Of a stretch of 64,000 nucleotides of DNA, positions 10,682 to 19,840 are shown piece after piece. The stretch lies in contig OY741267.1 of NCBI GenBank assembly GCA_963514095.1, positions 7,284,048 to 7,348,047 on the forward strand, written 5' to 3'. Within the stretch, counting starts at the first letter, position 1, and every line of letters starts with the position of its first letter. The DNA is from Eutrigla gurnardus. Lineage: Eukaryota > Chordata > Actinopteri > Perciformes > Triglidae. The position numbers were made by a program, and so were the translations under genes. Below the pieces are notes generated by a model. It was not told the DNA's origin, did no database searches, and worked only from the letters and a program-made list of their open reading frames with translations.

Positions 10682-10891
10682 ATGGCAGTCCACCACCATC
10701 ATGACTCGATTCCTGCAAGTTTAAATGTAGCTCATTTAACTTATCAGAACTCCTTGATCTACTTAGATGCTATTGGATTCCCCAGAGGTGTCCCTGATCA
10801 ATATAAATTAGTAGATCAAGTCAACGCAGGGTTTGAGTCATCCCTGTTCTGCTGGGCCACTATAAACAAAAATGTGGACAGAATTAATTAA
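10682..10891 (+). pseudogene. ERV env relic, transmembrane-subunit region (copy A)
   Basis: A 69-codon frame with IGFPRGVPDQYKLVDQ and NKNVDRIN matches what I recall of fish ERV env proteins. The homologous sequence continues after 10891 in broken form, with stops near 10980-10990, to the MITE insertion at 11071, and resumes after 11883. It is a remnant with several nonsense changes and the MITE insertion. Confidence 0.6.
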
Positions 10892-11070
10892 ATTAATTTT
10901 AATATTCAAAGGCTTATGTGACTAGAGATGTAATTGCTGGACTACATGAACAATTGGCTGCTACTTCCCTGATGACTTATTAAAATAGAATGGCCCTTTA
11001 TTTCCTCCTAGCTGAAAGAGGTGGTGTGTGTGATATGTTTTCCCAAAATTGTTGTTTGTTCATTCCTAAC

Positions 11071-11875
11071 CAGAGATGGACAGAGTTCTCGACCCCAGTA
11101 CTTGAGTAAGAGTACAAATACTAATGGTCAAAATTTACTCCGTTACAAGTAAAAGTAGCTCAGTCGACATGGTACTCGAGTAAGAGTAAAAAAGTACTTG
11201 CTTTTAAAGGTACTTAAGTTTCCAAAAGTACATGCTTTTAAATTTACTTTAAGTAAAAGTAAGAGTAAGAGTAAATTTCAAATAAAATGAATGGGATCAC
11301 AGGACTACAGCAGATGTTGCAGATGTTTATTACCAATCATTGAAATTGTAACCAAATGAACCTGCACCGTCCAACTAACTCTCTATCATTGGGAACTGGA
11401 ACCCCCTCAAAGACCAATGTTGTCCCCACACCACTGGTTGAGAATCACTGTTTTACAAAAAACTACATCTCTGCTTTCAATAACTCAATGTTGAGGTCAC
11501 TTGTCTTTACAGGAAGGACAATATAGGAGCACAACAAACTCTGTCTCCCCATGTATCCTTATGGGGAGGGATTACGTATTTAACATAGATCCCAGTGGAG
11601 AGCGTGCACTGTGATATGTTTCCTTCTTTGACAAACTCAGCTTGTGTCCAATAGTACTTTAAAAAAAAAGAAAGGAAAAAAAAAAAGACCAGTCCTGAAA
11701 GTAACAAGTACTTTTCAGCCTTTCTGGAAATTAAGTAAAAGTTAAAGTATTTGTCTTGGAAATGTATTCAAGTAAGAGTAATAAGTACCAAAGAAATCTA
11801 ATAAAGTACAAATCCTCTGGATATGTACTTAAGTACAGTACTTAAGTAAATTTACTCCGTTACTGTCCACCACTG
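11071..11875. mobile_element. hAT-type MITE with 8-bp target duplication (copy A)
   Basis: The 805-bp element starts CAGAGATGGACAGAGT and ends ACTGTCCACCACTG. It is flanked on both sides by TTCCTAAC (11063-11070 and 11876-11883), a perfect 8-bp duplication typical of hAT transposons. Both arms are rich in AAGTACTTAAGT/GAGTAAAAGTA motifs. There is no transposase frame. It sits inside the ERV env relic. The same insertion is at 54778-55598, so it predates the duplication. Confidence 0.93.
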
Positions 11876-12566
11876 TTCCTAACAACACAGCCCCAGATGG
11901 CTCCATAACTCAAGCCCTCTCTGGTCTCAAAACTATGTCAGAATAGTTATCAGAACACTCAGGGATAGACAATCTGTTATCTGATTGGCTAAACAGAGCC
12001 TTTAGCAAGTGGAAAACATTAATTATGCCTGTGTTACTTTCACTAGTGAAAGTAATGTTGCTGCACACCATGTATCAGGCACCTCTGTCTAAAGTGTATT
12101 ACCACGGCCATTAATGATTCCCCACACCACCTCCTTATCAATTATCCCAGCATGCAGGTGAAACTGTCCCACTGATCTCCCTCTTTGAGCCCGGAGAGGA
12201 TGAGACTGAAGCTTACAAGGATGCTGATGATGAAGACCGCTGTTTGTACTCCTGAATAGTCATAGATACACAGGTTTTGGTAAAGTTACCACATACCCAC
12301 ATATAGCATTACATACACATAGAGGCGTGAGACTCATAGTTTTCCTCTTATGATTATTGTGCTCATAGCAGACATGTTATCAGTAGAGTTATGGAAGGTT
12401 GTATTCTCCTGGGAAAGAGGTTCTGTTCCTGGTACCATGATGGCTACTCCTGATATGAATTGTTTAGCTTATGCTTTTAATATTATGATTGTTTTGTTTG
12501 ATCAACATTGCTCTGTTTAGTACTTCCATATGCATGTGCAATGAAGAACTGCTTGCTGCGAGTAAC

Positions 12567-12752
12567 GTAGGTTACGAATGTAACTATGGATCTGTGAGAC
12601 CGAGGGATGACCGTCACTACGGTCTAAAAAGGAATGATCACCTTCGTTCTGCCTATCACCGAGACCATATGTCAAAATAGTCATGTCCATGACCTCCGGA
12701 AGCAGAACGACCTGCGTTAATAAATAGCAGAGAATGCTCCCGGGTCAGCCTC
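12567..12752. repeat. DIRS inverted terminal repeat, left (3' side of the element)
   Basis: About 12608-12752 is the inverted counterpart of about 18381-18525, including GACCGTCACTACGGTCTAAA and CCTCCGGAAGCAGAACGACC. The outermost 41 bp (GTAGGTTACGAATGTAACTA and onward) occur only at this end and again, inverted, in the internal complementary region. Confidence 0.9.
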
Positions 12753-12787
12753 CTATCCCTGAACGCCTCAGGATGGTCCGAGCGACA

Positions 12788-12891
12788 AGGATAGTGACGG
12801 TCATCCCTCGGTCTCACAGATCCATAGTTACATTCGTAACCTACGATCTGTTTCGACCTCACTCTGACCGTCACTACGGTCTAAAAAGGGA
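12788..12891. repeat. DIRS internal complementary region (ICR)
   Basis: The segment 12791-12844 is the reverse complement of the left terminus 12567-12620. It continues without a gap at 12845 into the reverse complement of the right terminus (about 18500-18546, GA-CTGTTTCGACCTCACTCT). The ICR therefore contains both element ends joined head to tail. In the DIRS-1 model this region templates completion and circularisation of the DNA copy. One base differs (GATCTG against GACCTG). Confidence 0.92.
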
Positions 12892-12926
12892 TGACACATA
12901 CCAAAAGGGTCGCGAGGAACCCAGAA

Positions 12927-13950
12927 TCAATTATTAAAACCTCGCTCGGTCATGGACATGAGGGCGGCATCGCCGACTGGAGGTGGGCGAGTTACATCCA
13001 CCCTGTAAAAACGGGTAAAAGTGCATGGCGTCGACCACGAAGCCGCTGCACAGATATCGTCTGCTGCTACGCCCCTAAGGGCAGCCCAAGACGTAGCCAT
13101 ACTCCTGGTAGAGTGAGCCCTCGTACCAGAAGGAATCGGTATTCCCTGCGCCCTGTAAGCATGGGAAATAACCTCCACCAGCCAATGCGAGAGTCTCTGC
13201 TTGGAGAGCGGAAGCCCCTGCCTTGCCGCCCCATAACAGATAAAAAGCTGAGAGTGTGCTTTCCGCAAGGACTGTGTACGTGCCAGATAGGCCCTCAAGG
13301 CCCTGACTGGGCACAGGGTCAGCAACTTGTCTTGCTCTGCCTGTGAGGTGGAAGAAGGCTGGAATTGAGTCACTTCCAGAACCTGGTTAATGGACTGCGG
13401 ATTAAGCACCTTTGGCAGGAAAGCTGGATTTGGCCAGAGTGACACACTGGCACCTCCTGCCTGCCACCTAAGGCAGTCGTCGCTAACAGAGAGAGCACAC
13501 AGCTCACTGACACGTTTCGCAGAACAGAGCGCCAAGAGAAAGGCAGTCTTAAGCGACAAGGAACGCAAATCTGCATCTAAAATAGGCTCATACGGGCCTA
13601 CAGTAAGTGACGTTAAAACTGTGGGCAGATCCCAGCCCGGTGCCCGCAAAGTGCGACCTGGACGCAACCGGCGGGCTCCCTTCAAGAACTGGCAAACCAA
13701 GGGATGCCTACCAAGGGGACCATTGTCCACACCCTGGTGAAAGGCCGAAATGGCTGAAGCATAGACTTTCACAGTACTGGCTGCCTTGCCTTGATCCAGT
13801 TCAGACTGCAAGAAACGCAAAACTTGTGGCACGGGGCAAGCCGCTGGCTCGCGGCCCATGCTAGCACACCAATCTGAAAAGATCCCCCACCTGAGTGCGT
13901 AGCAAGCTCTAGTGGATGGAGCCCTGGCGTTATTCAGTGTGTCCTGAACA
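12927..13950 (-). CDS. DIRS tyrosine recombinase (YR)
   Basis: The frame is open to the stop at 12927-12929 and ends MTERGFNN. The recombinase begins around NNARAPSTRACYALRWGIF at about 13940-13880 with a SAM-like N-terminal region. The catalytic domain has the first Arg in CSAKRVSEL, a HSTRSMATSWA segment giving the His-x2-Arg box, and the candidate nucleophile Tyr in FTRFYRVDV. No internal stop is visible. This enzyme integrates the circular copy and takes the place of a DDE integrase. It overlaps by a few codons the end of the RNase H frame (stop at 13958) in another phase, as is common in DIRS elements. Its own start codon is not clear, because the frame is open far upstream into the RT. 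Confidence 0.85.
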
Positions 13951-13957
13951 GACACAT

Positions 13958-14710
13958 CTACCTGCTCAGCGACGGGCCCTGCAGGGGCCAGACCCACAGA
14001 CAGAGGGTTCCTGGGTTCGGATGCCAGATCCGCCCATCTGCCTGTGACAAAAGATCCGCTCTGCATGGCAACTGCCATGGATGACCCTGCAGCAGCTGGA
14101 GCAGGTCCGGGAACCAGGGCCTCGCTGGCCACCGTGGAGCCACCAGCAAGACTGAGTGATGGCCCTCCTGGATCCTCCGCAGAACCTGCGCTATGAGCGG
14201 GAGTGGAGGAAAAGCATACAACAAGCCTGTCGGCCATTCTTGTGACAGAGCATCCAGGCCCAAACTGCCCCCCTGCCCTGTGAGGGAGTACCACTCCGGG
14301 CAGTGCGTTGTCTCCGCCGATGCAAAGAGATCTACTTGTGAGACCCCGTACCGCATCCAGATCCGGCTTACGACCTCCGCGCTCAATCTCCATTCTCCCG
14401 GGAGTGGCCCCGTCCTGGAGAGAATGTCGGCTGCTCTGTTCTCCACACCCGGGATGTGCACTGCCCTCAGTGAAGACAGCCGCGGCCATGCCCAAGTCAG
14501 TAACCCCTCCGCCACCTGGAGGCACCGCTGGGACCTTGTTCCCCCTTGGTGATTGACATAGTACACCGCCACAGTACTGTCTGTCCTCACGAGAACGTGT
14601 TGGTGTTGCAACACCGGCAGGAATCTCTGCAAGGCAAGATGGATGGCCTTCAGTTCGAGGACGTTTATGTGCTCCAACGTCCATGGGGGTTGCCACATGC
14701 CTCGCCGTCC
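13958..14710 (-). pseudogene. DIRS RNase H and downstream region, frame-shifted from the RT
   Basis: The frame 14698-13958 reads TLEHINVLELKAIHLALQRF, LVRTDSTVAVYYVNHQGG and PGVENRAADILSR, the RNase H/connection pattern of DIRS elements. It continues through VDLFAS and LLYAFPPLPLI. The first RNase H motif, STDASLTGWGTVWEG, lies just upstream in the RT frame. The two frames are offset near 14700, where a codon pair expected as Arg-Gly is reduced to AGGC. I infer a 2-bp loss in a G run. RNase H would otherwise continue the RT polyprotein. Confidence 0.75.
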
Positions 14711-15846
14711 GTCCTTCCCAGACAGTTCCCCAGCCTGTCAGGGACGCGTCCGTCGAGATGACCTGTCTCCTGTGGGGAAGGCCCCCCAGTGGGACACCTC
14801 GGAGCAAGAACTCCCGGTCCCTCCAAGGGCGCAGGGCTCGAATGCAAGCCCGGGACACACGCAGCCTCACCTGCCTGTCGCTCTTCGGGTGAAGACCGAA
14901 GGCATTGAACCAGCACTGCAGGGGGCGTGCCCTCAGCAGGCCAAGAGGAACTACCGCTGCTGCTGCAGACATCAAACCCAGCAGCTTCTGGACTCTGTGA
15001 GCGGTCACGAGACCGCCCAAGCGGAAATGGCCCAGCATGCCGAGCAAGCTGTCCGCTCTCCGTGGAGTGAGAGACGCCGTCATGCCGACTGAGTCGAGAA
15101 GGACACCGAGGAACTCTGCCTGTTGGCGGGGTTGCAGGTTGCTCTTCTCGTGGTTGACCGTGAAGCCCAAGAATTGAATGTGGGCCAGAACAGTCTCCGT
15201 GTCGCGCACTACCTGTTCTCGGGAGGGGGCGCAAACGAGCCAGTCGTCTAAGTACGGTAGTATCTTCAGGCCGCAAGCCTGGAGGGGGGACAGAGCGGCT
15301 GACACCACGCGAGTGAAAACTCGTGGGGAGAGTGAAAGGCCGAAAGGTAGGACCTGGAACTGGAACGCCCTTCCCTGGAAGGCAAAGCGCAGAAAGGGCC
15401 TGTGTTCCGGGCAAATCGGAACGTGGAAGTAGGCGTCCTTTAAGTCCATAGACGTGAACCACTCCCCCTGCCGGATGGACTGCATCACGCCCCTTGTGTG
15501 GACCATCTTGAAGGGCAGCACCTTGAGATACCGATTCAAGGGCCTGAGGTCGAGAACGGGCCGAAGACCGCCGTCCTTCTTGGGAACGATAAAATACTTG
15601 CTGTAGAACCCAGCGAGCTGTGCGCTGGGCGGTACTTCTTAGATGGTCCCTTTCAGAAGTAACACTTGAACCTCTTTGGCAAGTACGGACATTAAAACCG
15701 GGTCTTGTACAGACGTTACCTTGACCCCTGAAAATATAGGGGGCCGCCGCCGAAATTGCAATCGGTAGCCACGAGCCACCGTGGCTACGACCCAAGGGTC
15801 TGGGACAATCCCCTCCCAGGAGGTCCGTGACAACTGGGAAGGACAA
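14700..15846 (-). pseudogene. DIRS reverse transcriptase, one nonsense codon near its N-terminus
   Basis: The RT is read on the minus strand from the VLLLKGTI segment just above 15642. There a TAA at 15639-15641 interrupts it, and it continues EVPPSAQLAGFYSKYFIVPK. Motifs in order are KKDGGLRPVLDLR, TSMDLKDAYFHVPI, FQVLPFGLSLSPRVFT and the catalytic YLDDWL near 15240. A Glu codon is expected at the stop by family pattern. Downstream the frame stays open past the YLDD box to 12927, but the RNase H that should follow is in a different phase. The enzyme copies the element RNA; this copy is probably dead. Confidence 0.85.
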
Positions 15847-15867
15847 TCGACGGGCACCCCTGGAACG

Positions 15868-17404
15868 CTATGCGGGACCACTACCGCGGCCCGCACCCCT
15901 GCCTGTGCCCCGCTGTTGACCCCCTCTACCCCTGGAACGGGAATATGGGGCTGATCTCTGGTCAGGTGGGCGAAATCGCTGGTCACCAGAGGCCTGTGGG
16001 ATGTTCCCCCTCGGCGGAGGCCGGGCCGGCAGCTGCGGCCTATATCTGCCAACGGGCGCCCCGCTGACCGTTGAGGCAGGCCTACGGCACACACGCTGGA
16101 CAGCGTCCCTCGACGCTGCAGCACGTTCAGCGCGGTCGAGCACCTCCTGGGATCCTGGATGGAAAACATGCCCAGGGGCAACTGGGAGATTCAGCAGCTC
16201 CTGCTTGATAGGCTCTGGCAGGGAGGTCTGTGCCAGCCAAACCTGCCTGCGGCACAACACAGCGGAACCCATGGCGTCTCCTACGTCCCGCGTCAGCTGG
16301 GCGTGGGACGACAGAGCTGCATCCAGCAGGGCCCTGGCGTCCTGGTCGTCCCGACTCAGCGTCTTGCGGAGTGACGCCAGTGTAATAGCCAGAGCGTTAC
16401 CCATCCGGGCCGCTCGTGCTGCTGCGTTAAAAGTGCGAGTGGCCAGGCGGTCTGTCTTTGCGCACTCCTTACGGGGGCAGCGTGGGTTGGGTGACAAACC
16501 AGTCAGGCTCGACCGGTGGCATGTCTCCGAGTCCAGTCTCCACGGGGTAAGTAGCTGTTGCTAGCTGGCGGCAGCCTGCATTGAACTGCGGACGCTGCGT
16601 CACCTTACCCCATGACGACCTCAGCATCGCCGTGTAGTCAGGCGGCACCGGCACGGGGGGTGGTGGGGTCGCACAAGGGATGCCCTCCCAGATGCCTCCC
16701 CTGGGAGCCGGAGCAGGTGTGGGCGCCTCATAGGCCCAGGATGTTCGCAGCGCTCAGCACCCGTGACATCAGGGAGCTGACGGGGACCTCTCCCGCCATG
16801 GAGCTGTCACCCAGCTCTGCAGAGCCTGTCTGCAGATCTCCCATGAGGTCGTCTCCTGTGTGGTCTGCCTCTGTTTGGGGAGCGTAGAGGGATAGCACAT
16901 CCGCCTCGCTCCGTTCCTCCTCCTCACCATGGCTCCCAGGCCTGGATGAGCGGGTGCCCTCCTGGCCAAGGGGCAGGGTATCTGGAGAAGAGGCCCGGCG
17001 ATCTACCAGCCTGTCCATCTTCTGTGCCAGAGCCTGGAGAACAGAGAGGATCTGGAGCGACTCCGCGCTACCACCCTCGGTCACTACAGCTGTCGCCAGG
17101 CGCTCAGCTGGACGCTCAGCCGGACACTCAGCCGGACGCTTAGCTGGACTGTGTGCAGCTCTATGGGACGGCCTGTGGGGGGACTCACGCTGTCGGCTCT
17201 GCTTGCGTCGCCTCCCTCCTGCACGTGGCCGCGTATCAGGGTGGCCCGGCTTTGTCTTTCACCCCTGGAGAGGTCGCAGGCAGCGCTGCAGGGGTTGTCG
17301 ACGTCCTCCAGGACGTGTGCGGCCCCAAGACACATGGGGCACTCTCTGTGCCCATCATTGGCACTCATGGAGGCACTGCAGATCCTGCAGTAGTGGGAAG
17401 CCAT
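15868..17404 (-). pseudogene. DIRS gag-like region in several broken frames
   Basis: The reading frame on the minus strand is split into at least four blocks. Block 17404-17084 begins MASHYCRICSASMSANDGHR and has two Cys-x2-Cys pairs. Block 17084-16728 is rich in Ser and Glu. Block 16654-16469 contains PVPPDYTAMLRSSWGK. Block 16497-15868 has the conserved AARAARMGNALAITLASL segment and an Arg/Gly-rich tail with SRSRGRGGQQRG. The order and composition are those of DIRS gag proteins, nucleic-acid binding with a basic C-terminus. Each transition is a stop or frameshift. Short repeats near 17100-17150 encode a SVRLSVRLS run. Confidence 0.65.
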
Positions 17405-17475
17405 CTCAGACCCAAGGAGCCTAGGTGGCGTTGACGCCTGGAGCCCTCCTCGACCAGTCCACCAAGGTACTACGG

Positions 17476-18165
17476 TGGCCCGCACCAGCGCACGAATGCA
17501 CCTAGCAGGCGCACACTAGCCCCACCGACTGTGAACAGCGGTCTAGGGTGCCACAGAACCACAGAGGTGGCCCGCACCAGCGCACGAATGCACCTAGCAG
17601 GCGCACACTAGCCCCACCAGCTGCGAACAGGGGTATAGGCAGGGCAGAGGAGGCGCAACGCACCATCCTTTTTTTTTTTTTTTTTTTTTTTTAAACAGAA
17701 AGTGCAAAGCCCAACAACAGGCTAACAATGAACAGAGAACACCCCAGAAATAAATCCAGGTAACCCTCAAACAATAAACCACTCACTGCACAAGCAGGCT
17801 GGAGTAACACAAGATATTACAGCAACGTAATTAGTTGCCGTGCAACAATATAAACAATAAACCTCTCACTGCACAAGCAGGCTAGAGTACCACAAAGTCT
17901 TACAACAACGGCATTACTTACCGTGTAGTGATAAACAAACAATAAGCTACAGCGCTAGGTGGCCTGCAGCAAACTGACAGGCTAACACAAAATCCGGCTG
18001 CACAATGCAGTAAAACACAAAGATGACAGGCAGACTCACGAAAAACTTCGGCTGCAACAACAGTAAAGCACGGAAGACCGCACGGCGGCCCACACCAGTG
18101 CGCGAACGCACCCAGTGGGCTCGCACGAAGCCCACAGCTGCGAACAGCCGTATAGGCACTGTATA
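17476..18165 (-). repeat. Tandem repeats in the DIRS 5' untranslated region
   Basis: A motif GGCCCGCACCAGCGCACGAA with following AGCAGGCGCACACTAGCCCC occurs at 17476 and 17567 and in diverged form at about 18085. A second unit of roughly 85 bp (CTCACTGCACAAGCAGGCT) occurs at about 17780 and 17863. A T22-like run lies at about 17669-17692. No coding sequence is seen between the gag start and the right terminal repeat. Confidence 0.7.
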
Positions 18166-18380
18166 AACAACACAAAATACCCGGAACTAGCGCTCAACAA
18201 ACGGTAAACTAAGCCAAACAACAGCTAGCTTAGCTGACAAGAAAAACACACCACTCCAATCCTCGGGGGCAAAATATGCACCCGTACCCTGCAGGTAGCG
18301 AATTACGTAAGTGGAATGTCTTACCTTACCGAAGTCTCTTCGATACTCACAAACACAGGTCTCTGAGGCGTGAAGGAAAA

Positions 18381-18546
18381 AGAGGCTGACCCAGGAGCAT
18401 TCTCTGCTATTTATTAACGCAGGTCGTTCTGCTTCCGGAGGTCATGGACATGACTATTTTGACATATGGTCTTGGTGATAGGCAGAACGAAGGTGATCAT
18501 TCCTTTTTAGACCGTAGTGACGGTCAGAGTGAGGTCGAAACAGGTC
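18381..18546. repeat. DIRS inverted terminal repeat, right (5' side of the element)
   Basis: This is the inverted partner of 12608-12752. It ends in about 22 terminal-specific bases (AGAGTGAGGTCGAAACAGGTC) that reappear, inverted, in the internal complementary region. The junction with the flank TGCAACG at 18547 matches the empty site at 56290. Confidence 0.9.
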
Positions 18547-18848
18547 TGCAACGAAGAACAGCTTACACATACTGGCATACATATAGGATGCTCAACGTAA
18601 TGAAGACATGCTTACATACCCACTATACGATTATGAGACCTTTATTTGTGTTGTTATAATAGAATTGTATCAAAAGGGGGATACAAACCTCCTACCTGGT
18701 TGTGTTGCAGCTCAGGACGGTTAGTCACTCACAGTTTGGGGACCTGTTGAGCTGCTGCTGCACAGAGTTGGGACACAATACAGGAATAACATTCCCACCT
18801 GGATTTTTGAGTTTAGTGACATAATAAAATGATGGCAAAAGGGGGAAT
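18547..18848 (+). mobile_element. ERV copy A, part 2: 3' end and polypurine tract
   Basis: The ERV sequence interrupted by DIRS resumes here and runs to an AAAAGGGGGAAT polypurine tract directly before the LTR. No open frame is convincing. The continuous equivalent in copy B is 56290-56591. Confidence 0.75.
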
Positions 18849-19335
18849 TGTTAGAATTGGCTTTTACTTTGTCCACTTTAGACTTGTACTTTTTCACTGA
18901 ACTCATATAAATCACTGGTTGTGCTCATTAGAACAGTGTGACAGTTAACCTGATAAGCAGGAACCCGGTGAATCTTCAAGCCCTCTTTGGCCTGTTTGTT
19001 AGGTTTGCTATAATAGATACACGGCTGAAGGACAACACCCATACATGTTTCATATTACATTTCCGTAAGTTCACGTCAGAGATAACTGACCAGTGAGACT
19101 CGGTTGTGTGAAAGTCCAACCTCTGTACGGGGCAGACCCAGCCCAAGAAGATAAAATATGACCAGCACCCAGAAACGGGGCTCGTCTGACTGAGATCCTG
19201 TAAGAACTCTGCTATTTTGAGCCCAGCGCTGCCATACTTTACCTGTGACCTGAATAAATATATCTGTAAACTGAAGAGTTCTCCGGTTTATCCTTGGACT
19301 TCCAACAAAAGAACTGGGGGTTAATAACCATCACA
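18849..19335 (+). mobile_element. ERV 3' LTR, copy A (487 bp)
   Basis: The LTR begins TGTTAG right after the polypurine tract and ends ATCACA. It contains AATAAA at about 19253-19258, as expected at the R/U5 side. The copy at 56592-57078 has the same length. No 5' LTR is present in either copy, since both are truncated at the integrase. Confidence 0.8.
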
Positions 19336-19454
19336 CCAAGGTTTGATAATGCTGTTTTATTTTTGTAATACTCCATTTGTATTTTTTTGATAATGATGGT
19401 GATGAAGATGATGATGATGATGATGACTGCAGCATCACCATCATTTCTGAAGCT
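19336..19454. other. (GATG)n-containing segment upstream of the solo LTR
   Basis: A GATGATGATG run around 19391-19425 is followed by ACTGCAGCATCACCATCATT. The same arrangement is present before V1b (57133-57184) and V1c (63128-63226), so it belongs to the ancestral 5' flank of the V1 family. No gene. Confidence 0.6.
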
Positions 19455-19643
19455 TGTTATGACTCAGTCAAGCTGCTGTGTGCTGTGTGTGTGCATGTGT
19501 GCCCTGTGTTTTTTCCTCCCTTTAATCTCCCATGCAAATAGGTGTGTACCATACCTGTGCCATGATTGGTGGAGTGGTTCCAGGCCCTGGCTCTTGATTG
19601 GCTGCACTCACAAACAACCTGATATATAAAGAGCCAAGATGGC

Positions 19644-19657
19644 AGACGTCAGCTGGC
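19644..19657 (+). other. Target-site duplication, left copy, LINE copy 2
   Basis: AGACGTCAGCTGGC (14 bp) is repeated at 26389-26402 after the (GAA)n tail. The uninterrupted site is at 57374-57387. The first two bases are ambiguous with the tail. Confidence 0.95.
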
Positions 19658-19840
19658 GGAGGGACTGCCTCGAGTGTCATGTGTCAGTCGGAGGAGGAGC
19701 GGAGTTTGACTCAGCGCGCGGCTTGTTGGCGAGCTTTGTTTACTGCATCGGACAGGTTTGGGGCTGTTACGGATTCCGTATCAAAACGAAACTTTGGGAC
19801 TGAAACGATCAAGGCTTCCCCGTGAAGGGATAGTTTTGGG

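Larger units (their letters stand above)
9744..12566 (+). mobile_element. Endogenous retrovirus 3' half, copy A, part 1 (integrase and env relics)
   Basis: A 5'-truncated ERV begins directly after a retroposon tail. The order is an integrase zinc-binding region (about 9744-10079), an integrase C-terminal region (about 10205-10660) and an env-like frame (10682-10891). More env-like sequence lies on both sides of a hAT MITE at 11071-11875. The sequence is then interrupted at 12566 by a DIRS element and resumes at 18547. All frames are broken by stops or deletions, so this copy is inactive. The env relic keeps a Cys-x6-Cys-Cys arrangement near 11015-11050, as in gamma/delta-type retroviral transmembrane subunits. 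Confidence 0.8.
12567..18546 (-). mobile_element. DIRS-type tyrosine-recombinase retrotransposon, nearly complete, coding on minus strand
   Basis: The 5980-bp element has split inverted terminal repeats, an internal complementary region, gag-like, RT/RNase H and tyrosine recombinase sequence, and no target-site duplication. Its boundaries are fixed by the paralogous empty site at 56281-56296, where AGTAAC joins TGCAAC directly. Left flank AGTAAC ends at 12566 and right flank TGCAACG starts at 18547. The lack of a duplication fits integration of a circular DNA intermediate by a tyrosine recombinase. Coding damage: a TAA in the RT frame at 15639-15641, a small deletion near 14700 and a gag broken into several frames. 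Confidence 0.95.

Noticed and set aside
14665..15846. 393-codon minus-strand open frame over the DIRS RT
   Set aside because: It is a shadow frame: the RT motifs (including YLDDWL) are in the neighbouring phase, and this one has no recognisable domain.
16954..17434. Open frames on the + strand across the DIRS gag region
   Set aside because: They are GC-rich shadows of the minus-strand gag.
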